Source of the DNA: Flammeovirgaceae bacterium
GTDB lineage: Bacteria > Bacteroidota > Bacteroidia > Cytophagales > Cyclobacteriaceae
Direction of reading: 5' to 3'
Assembly (NCBI GenBank): GCA_021299455.1
Contig: JAJTGQ010000072.1
Coordinates: 1-64,000, forward strand
DNA length: 64,000 bases
Position 1 is the first letter of the stretch, and each line of letters opens with the position of its first letter. Made by a program: the position numbers and the translations under genes. The notes beneath the pieces are model-generated. The model did no database searches. It saw only the letters and a list, made by a program, of their open reading frames with translations, and was not told the origin of the DNA. Of this stretch, positions 1-6,717 are shown in pieces.

Positions 1-2
1 AA

Positions 3-119
3 AGAAGGTATACCCCAGACGTCTTGTTCATTCCATCTGCTGGAACCCTTTCAAATTGGCATATTCTTACACGCGAGTGGACGGGAATGATCACTTACAA
101 ACTGATGGGATACGTCTAA
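3..119 (+). CDS. C-terminal fragment of an unrecognised protein (truncated by window edge)
   Basis: An open frame enters from the left edge and runs 38 codons to a TAA at 117-119, ending in ...KLMGYV. No in-frame stop occurs before the edge. It is convergent with the D-hydroxyproline dehydrogenase gene and overlaps its stop codon by three bases, the tight tail-to-tail spacing seen elsewhere in this window. The visible residues (for example FIPSAGTLSNWHILTREW) do not identify a family. A real gene is likelier than chance because the rest of the 5' region is otherwise non-coding on this strand. The function is unknown. Confidence 0.45.
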   Translation, partial: RRYTPDVLFIPSAGTLSNWHILTREWTGMITYKLMGYV

Positions 120-1360
120 TCGAATCGATGGGGATCGAATCTATCAATTGACATCGTAGTCTTTTCTTGTGCAACTAATTCTTTTACTAACATACCTGTG
201 CCGGGACCAAGGCTTAACCCCATCATCGAATGGCCTGTGGCGATTACTAAGTTGTTAATTTTCTTTGATCGCCCAATATACGGAAGCCCATCGGGAGAAC
301 ATGGACGCAATCCATGCCATATCTCTTCCTTCTTAGGAATCTCTACTTTCATCTCAGGGTAATACTTAGGAATTGAATCTACAATGCCTTGTATTCGGTT
401 CATACTAATACTGTGATCGATTCCCGTTATTTCCATGGTGCCACCAAATCGAAGTGTATTTCCCATTGGGGTTACCGCTACTCGTGCTTCTAAGAAAATA
501 GAAGGAATCCGGGTATTTTTTTGAACATTCTCTATCGTGAAACTATATCCTTTACCTGCTTGCATCGGCAATGACAAATTCAATTTAGTCGCTACCAACG
601 CTGACCAACTTCCCGTGGCCAAAACAACTTCATCAAAATTAAACTCTTCGTTCTCGGTCTTTACTGACTTTATTTTGCCAGACTCCATAACAAAGTCGAT
701 CACTTCCGTTTTGTCTTTTATAACAACGCCTTTGTCCTTCAAGTATGTTTTTAGTTGATTCACGAAAAGCTGTGGAGTAACATGAGCATCGCCAGGAAAG
801 TAAACCCCTCCCCTTACGTTTACTCGAACATCGGGTTCAAGTTTCTGAACTTCTTGGGCAGAAATAAGGTGAGCTTCAATGCCATGTGCATTGGCCAGTG
901 CCGCTGTCTCCTTTTCCTCGTGTTCCGTTTCCCTAGTTTGATACAACATCAATAGTCCACGTTCATTATATCCAAAGTCGAATGGAAGTTCTGTCGACAG
1001 CTGCTTAAACATTGACTTGCTGAGTAAACTAATTTCTTTTAACGCAGGCGCGGATCTCTCAACATGTTCTTTCGTAGCACTTTTGTAAAAATGGTAGCCC
1101 CATTTGATAAGATCTCCACTAAGGCGAGGCTTTACATAAAACGGACTGCTTGAATTGAACATCCATCGGATGCCTTTGGAGATCATGCCCGGTGCTGCTA
1201 ATGGAATCAGGTGACTAGGTACAATCATTCCCGCATTTCCAAATGAGCAACCATCTTTCATTTCAGATTGCTCTATGATCGTGCATTGATAACCAGCCTT
1301 GGTTAAATAATAAGCCGAACTTAGCCCAATAATACCACCGCCAATAACACCAGCTCGCAT
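116..1360 (-). CDS. FAD-dependent D-amino acid (cis-4-hydroxy-D-proline) dehydrogenase, DadA-like
   Basis: This is a glycine/D-amino-acid oxidase (DAO/DadA) family flavoprotein. The N-terminal GVIGGGIIGLSSAYYL is the Rossmann dinucleotide motif for FAD, followed by the IIEQ strand end. The C-terminal HGLRPCSPDGLPYIG and ATGHSMMGLSLGPGTG are conserved FAD-binding segments of the family. The ATG giving MRAGVIGGG is preferred over the ORF-track start seven codons upstream, because it puts the Rossmann motif at the very N terminus and abuts rather than overlaps the toxin gene. The neighbouring epimerase, deaminase and semialdehyde dehydrogenase imply that it oxidises cis-4-hydroxy-D-proline to pyrroline-4-hydroxy-2-carboxylate. 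The family call is firm; the substrate is inferred from context. A generic D-amino acid dehydrogenase is the alternative. Confidence 0.88.
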   Translation of the reverse strand: MRAGVIGGGIIGLSSAYYLTKAGYQCTIIEQSEMKDGCSFGNAGMIVPSHLIPLAAPGMISKGIRWMFNSSSPFYVKPRLSGDLIKWGYHFYKSATKEHVERSAPALKEISLLSKSMFKQLSTELPFDFGYNERGLLMLYQTRETEHEEKETAALANAHGIEAHLISAQEVQKLEPDVRVNVRGGVYFPGDAHVTPQLFVNQLKTYLKDKGVVIKDKTEVIDFVMESGKIKSVKTENEEFNFDEVVLATGSWSALVATKLNLSLPMQAGKGYSFTIENVQKNTRIPSIFLEARVAVTPMGNTLRFGGTMEITGIDHSISMNRIQGIVDSIPKYYPEMKVEIPKKEEIWHGLRPCSPDGLPYIGRSKKINNLVIATGHSMMGLSLGPGTGMLVKELVAQEKTTMSIDRFDPHRFD

Positions 1361-1362
1361 AG

Positions 1363-1620
1363 TCAATAGTGGAAGCGACAAGAAATAATGTTAATTGAAT
1401 CGTTGGTTACCTCATAAACCAACCGGTGCTGCTGAGTTATTCTTCTTGACCATTTTCCTTGAAGGGAATGTTTCAATGGCTCTGGTTTTCCAATACCTGA
1501 AAAAGGGGATTCTGAAATGGCAGTAATCAAAATAATTATTCGAGAGGCTATTTTTGGATTTTTCTCTTTCCACTCATCCAATTGTTGTAAAGCCAGTGGA
1601 CTAAAGAGAATCTTTCTCAT
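1363..1620 (-). CDS. yoeB: YoeB/Txe-family toxin (ribosome-dependent mRNA endonuclease)
   Basis: The 85-residue protein has the usual YoeB length. It carries GIGKPEPLKHSLQGKWSRRI, then QHRLVYEV, and a C terminus of CRFHY. The residues known as catalytic in E. coli YoeB (Glu46, Arg65, His83, Tyr84) align with Glu47, Arg66, His84 and Tyr85, so the toxin looks intact. YoeB toxins cleave mRNA in the ribosomal A site. The start overlaps the end of the upstream antitoxin gene by four bases (ATGA), typical of coupled toxin-antitoxin pairs. It lies inside a hydroxyproline catabolic operon, two bases upstream of the preferred start of the D-hydroxyproline dehydrogenase gene, which is unusual. Confidence 0.88.
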   Translation of the reverse strand: MRKILFSPLALQQLDEWKEKNPKIASRIIILITAISESPFSGIGKPEPLKHSLQGKWSRRITQQHRLVYEVTNDSINIISCRFHY

Positions 1621-1856
1621 TTAAAGTACTTCTCCTGAAGTTCAGCTAAAGTAAAAGGAACTCCCTCTCCTTTTGCCAACTCATCCATTGACTGATACAA
1701 TTGATTTTTGTTGTTTTCGGTTGATAAGAGATAGTCGGTTTCAGTCATTGCATCTGAAACTATAATTTCTATTTCTCTACTTTGAAATGCATCTTTTATC
1801 GATTGAATGATGTTCTCCGAAAGTTCATTCGCTTTTAGTTTATAGGTTGTTGTCAT
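1617..1856 (-). CDS. Probable cognate antitoxin of the YoeB-family toxin
   Basis: A 79-residue acidic protein is encoded directly upstream of, and overlapping, the YoeB-like toxin gene. The N-terminal half (YKLKANELSENIIQSIKDAF, then REIEIIVSDAM) resembles the fold-forming part of Phd/YefM-like or related antitoxins. The C-terminal half (ELAKGEGVPFTLAELQEKYF) is a charged helical tail of the kind that wraps the toxin. It lacks a clear full-length Phd/YefM signature, so the call depends on gene order, size and overlap. It starts 20 bases after the epimerase stop codon. It probably neutralises the toxin and may autoregulate, but no operator is evident in the short gap. Confidence 0.75.
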   Translation of the reverse strand: MTTTYKLKANELSENIIQSIKDAFQSREIEIIVSDAMTETDYLLSTENNKNQLYQSMDELAKGEGVPFTLAELQEKYFK

Positions 1857-1876
1857 AATTCAAATTTAACTTTTTT

Positions 1877-2875
1877 TTATAAAACTTGAAACCCGTATGC
1901 ATACGGATCGTCATCGGGATCGATAGAAATTGTGTTGTGACCATAAATCTTGGCCCAGCCTTCCACACTTGGAATAATGGCCGGCTTTCCATGCAATTCA
2001 GTTTCTTCTTCTATGCGACCTATAAACTTTGAGCCGATGATGCTTTCGTGAATAAATTCATCACCCCGTTTCAGCTTTCCTTTTGTATACCATTGTGCGA
2101 GGCGAGCAGAAGTACCTGTTCCGCATGGCGAGCGGTCAATGGCTTTGTCGCCATAGAAAACTGCGTTGCGAGCCGTAGAACTAGGATCAATCACTTTGCC
2201 TGTCCATAAGATATGGCTACATCCGTTGATCGTTGAATCATCCGGATGGATAAAGGTGTGCTTATTATTAATATCTTGCCGTAGTTCTCTACTCCAGCTT
2301 ACTAACTGATCGGCTGTATGGTGTTCTATACCTTTAAAATTTTGTTGCACATCAACGATCGCATAAAAATTTCCACCATAGGCCACATCCAAATTTAGCT
2401 CGCCCAAATCAGGGCAAGTAGCTTTTATGTTCTCTGCTGTCAGATAAGCCTTGACGTTTCTGATCTTCACTGACTTTACCTTTTTTCCTTCTTTCTTGTA
2501 TTCAATTCGAACCAGACCCGCTGGCACTTCCAGATTTAGAACGCCCGGAGTTTTAGGAATGACCAAGCCTTCTTCAATAGCGATAGTAACAGTTCCTATC
2601 GTGCCATGTCCACACATGGGCAAACAGCCACTTGTTTCAATAAACAAAACGCCAACGTCATTTTTGGGGTCAGATGGGGGATATAAAATACTGCCACTCA
2701 TCATATCGTGACCACGCGGTTCAAACATCAAGCCTTTGCGTATCCAGTCGTACTCTTTTAAAAAGTGCTGACGCTTTTCGCTCATGTTTTTTCCCTCCAA
2801 CTTCGGTCCTCCTTCTGCCACCAATCGAACCGGATTACCACAGGTGTGAGCATCAATGCACTTGAAAATATTCAT
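1877..2875 (-). CDS. 4-hydroxyproline 2-epimerase (proline racemase family)
   Basis: This proline racemase superfamily enzyme converts trans-4-hydroxy-L-proline to cis-4-hydroxy-D-proline. Counting from the chosen ATG it has 332 residues with both catalytic cysteines: Cys88 in MCGHGTIG and Cys251 in SPCGTGTSA. Two Cys residues are expected for racemases and epimerases, as opposed to the Thr/Cys dehydratases. The ATG giving MNIFKCIDAHTCGNPVRLV is preferred. The 16-codon extension in the ORF track (ending QQRSTNNDG) is read-through of an imperfect palindromic repeat between this gene and the aldehyde dehydrogenase gene. The flanking hydroxyproline genes favour 4-hydroxyproline over proline as substrate. 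Confidence 0.93.
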   Translation of the reverse strand: MNIFKCIDAHTCGNPVRLVAEGGPKLEGKNMSEKRQHFLKEYDWIRKGLMFEPRGHDMMSGSILYPPSDPKNDVGVLFIETSGCLPMCGHGTIGTVTIAIEEGLVIPKTPGVLNLEVPAGLVRIEYKKEGKKVKSVKIRNVKAYLTAENIKATCPDLGELNLDVAYGGNFYAIVDVQQNFKGIEHHTADQLVSWSRELRQDINNKHTFIHPDDSTINGCSHILWTGKVIDPSSTARNAVFYGDKAIDRSPCGTGTSARLAQWYTKGKLKRGDEFIHESIIGSKFIGRIEEETELHGKPAIIPSVEGWAKIYGHNTISIDPDDDPYAYGFQVL

Positions 2876-2882
2876 ACCATCG

Positions 2883-2945
2883 TTGTTTGTTGATCGTTGT
2901 TGGTTAACCGTGCTTGCAAGCAACGACTAACGAACACCCAACAAC
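2883..2945. repeat. Imperfect palindromic intergenic repeat
   Basis: The spacer between the semialdehyde dehydrogenase and epimerase genes forms a long imperfect inverted repeat. It is centred on GCTTGCAAGC (2912-2921), with GTTGTT/AACAAC-rich outer arms. Its composition, rich in AAC and GTT trinucleotides, differs from the flanking genes. It may be a mobile or REP-like repeat that forms an mRNA hairpin within the operon. Only one copy of this exact form was seen in the window. Confidence 0.4.
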
Positions 2946-4414
2946 TATTTCGTCCATGTATTATTAAACAGTCTCCAGATACCCAACGGATTTCCATCTT
3001 GCAATTCTTCCGGTAATAGTAAATTCGGAAAATTTTGAAAAGCCAAGGGCCTTGCGAAGCGCTTGATGGCATCTATTCCGACAGCCGTAAACCGAGAATC
3101 CGTTGTTGCTGGAAAGGGGCCACCATGATTCATGGAGGGGCAGACCTCCACTCCGGTTGGAACCCCATTGATAATTAATCTACCCGCTTTCTCAATCAAC
3201 ATATTAACCAAACTAGAATACTTAGCTATCTCGACCTCATCACCAAAAATACTGGTCGTCAACTGACCATTCAGGTGATTTACAACAGCGTGAAGCTCAT
3301 TGACATCCCTGCATTTTACAATCAATGAAAAGGGGCCGAATACTTCTTCCGCCAACAAAGGATTTTTCAAAAAAATGGAAGCATGCACCGAAGCCACAAG
3401 AGGCTTGCCTTGATTTTCGGTAGCACTAGAACTGGATTGACCTTCAACCGTAACTCCTTTCTGTTCCAAAGTATGAGCTAAGCGCTTATTATAATTATCT
3501 GCAATTCCCTGATGAAGCATAATGCCCGGCAATGCATTGTAGATTCCCTCAGACAAAGATTTAATAAATCGATTTAGTCCATCATTTTCTATGGCCAAAA
3601 TTAAACCAGGATTGGTGCAAAATTGTCCGACACCTTGCGTAATGGAGCCGACCAAAGCTGCTGCTGTTTTCTCAGCCTGTAGACCCAAAGTGTCAGGTAA
3701 TAAGATCACGGGATTGATGCTACTCATCTCTGCGAAAACTGGAATCGGTTGTGCACGTTGACAAGCTAAATCAAAAAGTGCTTTGCCCCCCGCTAATGAA
3801 CCCGTAAAACCCACTGCTTTTGTCAGAGGATGTTTCACCAATACCTGCCCTACTTCAAAACCATTTCCATGCAAGTGCTGAAATACACCCTTCGGCATTC
3901 CTGTTTTATCAATTGCTTTTTTGATGGCGATCGCGACAAGTTCAGATGTCGCAGCATGTGCAGGATGGGCCTTCACGATAACGGGACAACCTGCTGCTAA
4001 AGCAGAGGCCGTGTCACCTCCGGCCGTTGAATAAGCCAAAGGAAAATTAGCTGCTCCAAAAACTACTACCGGTCCAATCGGTACCAACATCTTCCGAATG
4101 TCGGGCTTGGGCAATGGAGTGCGATCAGGCAACGCGGTGTCTACTCTGGCTTCGACCCACGAACCTTGCTCAACCAGATCCGCAAACATTCGACACTGCC
4201 CGGTGGTTCTACCACGTTCACCAATAATGCGAGCTTCTGGCAGATTGGTTTCGCGCATAGCAGTACGCACTAACTCCTCTCCCAACGCTTCCATTTCGTC
4301 TGCAATGGCGCGGAGAAATTCTGCCTTCTTCTTTCCGTTGATGTTCTTGTAGGAAAGAAATGCAATTTGTGCTTCTTGTAAGGCAGCTTCTACTTGCTCT
4401 AACGTTGCGTCCAT
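2945..4414 (-). CDS. Alpha-ketoglutarate semialdehyde dehydrogenase (aldehyde dehydrogenase family)
   Basis: This NAD(P)-dependent aldehyde dehydrogenase should oxidise 2-oxoglutarate semialdehyde to 2-oxoglutarate, the last step of hydroxyproline breakdown. In the 495-residue ORF-track numbering the general base Glu235 lies in VFAEMSSINPV and the nucleophile Cys272 in GVGQFCTNPG. FGAANFPLAYS and VKAHPAHAATS are cofactor-binding segments, and GFTGS is the turn before the glutamate. The first in-frame ATG gives 489 residues; the ORF-track start is a TTG. It begins directly with the helical segment and appears to lack the short N-terminal strand segment usual in this family, so a slightly shortened N terminus is possible. 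It sits between the deaminase and epimerase genes of the same pathway. Confidence 0.9.
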   Translation of the reverse strand: MDATLEQVEAALQEAQIAFLSYKNINGKKKAEFLRAIADEMEALGEELVRTAMRETNLPEARIIGERGRTTGQCRMFADLVEQGSWVEARVDTALPDRTPLPKPDIRKMLVPIGPVVVFGAANFPLAYSTAGGDTASALAAGCPVIVKAHPAHAATSELVAIAIKKAIDKTGMPKGVFQHLHGNGFEVGQVLVKHPLTKAVGFTGSLAGGKALFDLACQRAQPIPVFAEMSSINPVILLPDTLGLQAEKTAAALVGSITQGVGQFCTNPGLILAIENDGLNRFIKSLSEGIYNALPGIMLHQGIADNYNKRLAHTLEQKGVTVEGQSSSSATENQGKPLVASVHASIFLKNPLLAEEVFGPFSLIVKCRDVNELHAVVNHLNGQLTTSIFGDEVEIAKYSSLVNMLIEKAGRLIINGVPTGVEVCPSMNHGGPFPATTDSRFTAVGIDAIKRFARPLAFQNFPNLLLPEELQDGNPLGIWRLFNNTWTK

Positions 4415-4441
4415 ATTCGATTCAAGGATCAAGATTGATTT

Positions 4442-5338
4442 TTATAATTTGGGCCTCTTACTGATACCTTCTCGAATAATTTTTAAGATCCGTTCTCTTT
4501 CTTCTCCAACTAAGGTGAGCCGAGGTTTACGAACATGTTCTGAACCTATGCCTGCTTCCTGCTCTGCCAACTTAATGTATTGGACTAACTTCGGATGAAT
4601 ATCTAATTCAAGCAATGGAAGAAACCATCGGTAAATTTCCAGCGCCTCTGCGATCTTATTTGTCTTTGTCAATTTGTAGACCGCCACCGTTTCTTTTGGA
4701 AATGCACAAACGAGACCTGCCACCCAACCATGGGCACCCAGCATGAGCTCTTCCATGGCAATGGTATCTACACCGCACAAAATTTTAAATCGGTCACCGA
4801 ATCGATTGATCATTCGTGTGACATTGGACACATCGCGGGTTGATTCTTTAACAGCTTGAATGTTCTTGTTTTCAACCAGCTCAGCAAACATATCCAACGT
4901 AACCTCAATCTTGTAATCGACAGGGTTATTGTAAATCATAATCGGCAAACTCGTTGAATTAGCAACATCTTTAAAATACTGTACGGTTTCCCGATGATCT
5001 GATTTGTAACGCATCGGAGGCAACATCATCAATCCTTTGGCCCCACACTTCTCAGATTCGTTGGCAAGTTTAATTGCTTCCCGCGTGCTACCTTCCGCTA
5101 TGTTCATGATCACAGGCACTTTACCAGCAACCTTATCGACTGCAAATCGAAGCAACTCAAATTTCTCTTCATTACTCAATACACTGGATTCTCCTAGTGT
5201 GCCTCCGAGAATAATGCCATCGACACCGGCATCTAACTGGGCTCGTAGATTTTTCTCAAAGAGTGGCAGATCTAATTTATCCTCTTCCGTAAACTTCGTG
5301 GTAAGTGCCGGGAAAACGCCATGCCAATTCAAACTCAT
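4442..5338 (-). CDS. Pyrroline-4-hydroxy-2-carboxylate deaminase (DHDPS/NAL family)
   Basis: This is a class I aldolase-type (beta/alpha)8 barrel of the dihydrodipicolinate synthase/N-acetylneuraminate lyase family, 298 residues long. GGTLGESSVLS matches the pyruvate-binding loop, IYNNPVDYKI contains the catalytic Tyr136, and AVKESTRD contains the Schiff-base Lys164. Because the gene is clustered with hydroxyproline epimerase, D-amino acid dehydrogenase and ketoglutarate-semialdehyde dehydrogenase genes, it most likely deaminates pyrroline-4-hydroxy-2-carboxylate to 2-oxoglutarate semialdehyde rather than making dihydrodipicolinate. It is the first gene of the operon. A TAnnTTTG-type box lies about 20 bases upstream of its ATG. 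Confidence 0.88.
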   Translation of the reverse strand: MSLNWHGVFPALTTKFTEEDKLDLPLFEKNLRAQLDAGVDGIILGGTLGESSVLSNEEKFELLRFAVDKVAGKVPVIMNIAEGSTREAIKLANESEKCGAKGLMMLPPMRYKSDHRETVQYFKDVANSTSLPIMIYNNPVDYKIEVTLDMFAELVENKNIQAVKESTRDVSNVTRMINRFGDRFKILCGVDTIAMEELMLGAHGWVAGLVCAFPKETVAVYKLTKTNKIAEALEIYRWFLPLLELDIHPKLVQYIKLAEQEAGIGSEHVRKPRLTLVGEERERILKIIREGISKRPKL

Positions 5339-5358
5339 ATCTGTCGTTTTAATTTAGA

Positions 5359-5366
5359 CAAATATA
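5359..5366 (-). promoter_or_regulatory. Candidate -7 box (TATATTTG) of the hydroxyproline operon
   Basis: On the minus strand TATATTTG matches the Bacteroidota -7 consensus TAnnTTTG. It lies 20 bases upstream of the deaminase ATG, predicting a leader of about 14 bases. No good TTTG -33 element stands at the usual distance, so support is limited to the -7 box and its position. Confidence 0.35.
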
Positions 5367-5385
5367 GAAAGCTTGTAGATATGTT

Positions 5386-5408
5386 GGTTGATCAAAGAAC
5401 GATCAACC
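5386..5408 (-). terminator. Hairpin at the end of the metallophosphoesterase gene
   Basis: A perfect 8-bp inverted repeat (GGTTGATC / GATCAACC, 7-base loop) overlaps the metallophosphoesterase stop codon. It separates that gene from the downstream hydroxyproline operon. No T-tract follows on the minus strand, so it is at best a weak terminator, or an mRNA 3'-end stabiliser or operator. Confidence 0.35.
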
Positions 5409-6653
5409 TTCCCGCTTCAACTCAAAAATAGTAATCTCCGGAGGCATACCTACTCTGCCCGGATACCCTAAATACCCAAACCCCCGATTGACATACAAGT
5501 ACTGATTATCTTCTTGATAGAGTCCTCCCCATTGCCTGTAAACGTGCTGGACAGGCGTCCAGGTGAAGTCGCCAATGTTTACACCAAACTGAGCGCCATG
5601 TGTATGTCCGGCAAACATCACATCAATATCTTTATAAGTTGGTCTCACCTGAGCATCCCAATGGGTAGGATCATGTGACAACAATAATTTAACGGCTGCC
5701 TCTTCTGTGCCAAGGTATGCTTTATCCAATAGGCCATGTTTTGAAAACCGTGTTCCCCAATTTTCAATACCCAAAATGGCAAGCTTCTCACCTCCCAGTT
5801 CCAAAAAGCGCTTTTCGTTCATCAACAGGTCGAAGCCTAATTCTTTGTGGGCTGTAATTAAATCATTGAAGTTCTGCTGCTTTGCTTCTTTACTAGCCCA
5901 ACTCTTGTAATCTCCATAATCATGGTTGCCGGTAATTGAAAATACACCCATTGGAGCACGTAGCTTATTGAATACATCCATGTATTCTTTAACCTCACTC
6001 GATTCGTTGTTTACTAAGTCTCCTGTAAAAAATATAGTGTCAGGCTTTTCCTTGAGTATCATCTCTACTCCACCTTTTACAGCCGTCTTGTTCCAAAAAC
6101 TACCAGAATGGATATCAGATAGCTGGGCAATCTTAATTCCATCAAATGCTTTCGGAAGGTTCGGAAGTTTGATTGCCACCTTGCGTATTCGGTAATCATG
6201 TGCCCCCGAAATAATGCCGTAGGCAAATGCACCTAATGGAACCGAAGCAGCAATCAAGGCTGTCTTTGACAGAAATTCAGACCTTGTGATTACTTCTCCT
6301 GTACTGGTGCCCGAAGTACCTTTTTGAAATAGCGAAATTATCCACCGTACTCCACGCTGAAGATCATCAATAAACAAAAACAGTATACCTACTATCTTGG
6401 AAAAGTAGGTAGCTACTATGCCCGTAATAATCCAGTTGCGAAAATTAGAACTGTATCGGTAAGGATCATCAAACGTCCACCAAAAAAGCGCCAAGACGCA
6501 TAAAATAGTTGGAATCCAAAATCCAAAGCGAATAACTTCTTTCCAAAGGGGTGACCAATTCTTACTAACAACCAATACTCCCTGAAAGAAATAATAGTCG
6601 ATCGACAAGAAGATGAAGATAAAAATGAAAATTGTCATGAGTCGTTTACTCAT
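5403..6653 (-). CDS. Membrane-anchored calcineurin-like metallophosphoesterase
   Basis: The N-terminal part has about four hydrophobic segments (FIFIFIFLSIDYYFFQG, FWIPTILCVLALFWW, then two around residues 60-90 of the chosen protein). A cytoplasmic or periplasmic metallophosphoesterase domain follows. All blocks of the binuclear metal site are present: AQLSDIHSG, FFTGDLVNN, GNHDYGDY, LLSHDP and FAGHTHGAQ. The architecture matches the YkuE/YaeI-like branch, some members of which act on UDP-sugar lipids. The substrate here is unknown. The ATG giving MSKRLMTIFIF is used because the ORF-track start is a TTG with a poor leader. It may be the last gene of the RND operon, since its start lies 65 bases after the pump stop codon. 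Confidence 0.9.
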   Translation of the reverse strand: MSKRLMTIFIFIFIFLSIDYYFFQGVLVVSKNWSPLWKEVIRFGFWIPTILCVLALFWWTFDDPYRYSSNFRNWIITGIVATYFSKIVGILFLFIDDLQRGVRWIISLFQKGTSGTSTGEVITRSEFLSKTALIAASVPLGAFAYGIISGAHDYRIRKVAIKLPNLPKAFDGIKIAQLSDIHSGSFWNKTAVKGGVEMILKEKPDTIFFTGDLVNNESSEVKEYMDVFNKLRAPMGVFSITGNHDYGDYKSWASKEAKQQNFNDLITAHKELGFDLLMNEKRFLELGGEKLAILGIENWGTRFSKHGLLDKAYLGTEEAAVKLLLSHDPTHWDAQVRPTYKDIDVMFAGHTHGAQFGVNIGDFTWTPVQHVYRQWGGLYQEDNQYLYVNRGFGYLGYPGRVGMPPEITIFELKREG

Positions 6654-6717
6654 AAAGCAAAAAGCATCTTGCAACAGAGTCGTAAGATGCCACAATAATA
6701 TTTTAAGTAACCTTCAA

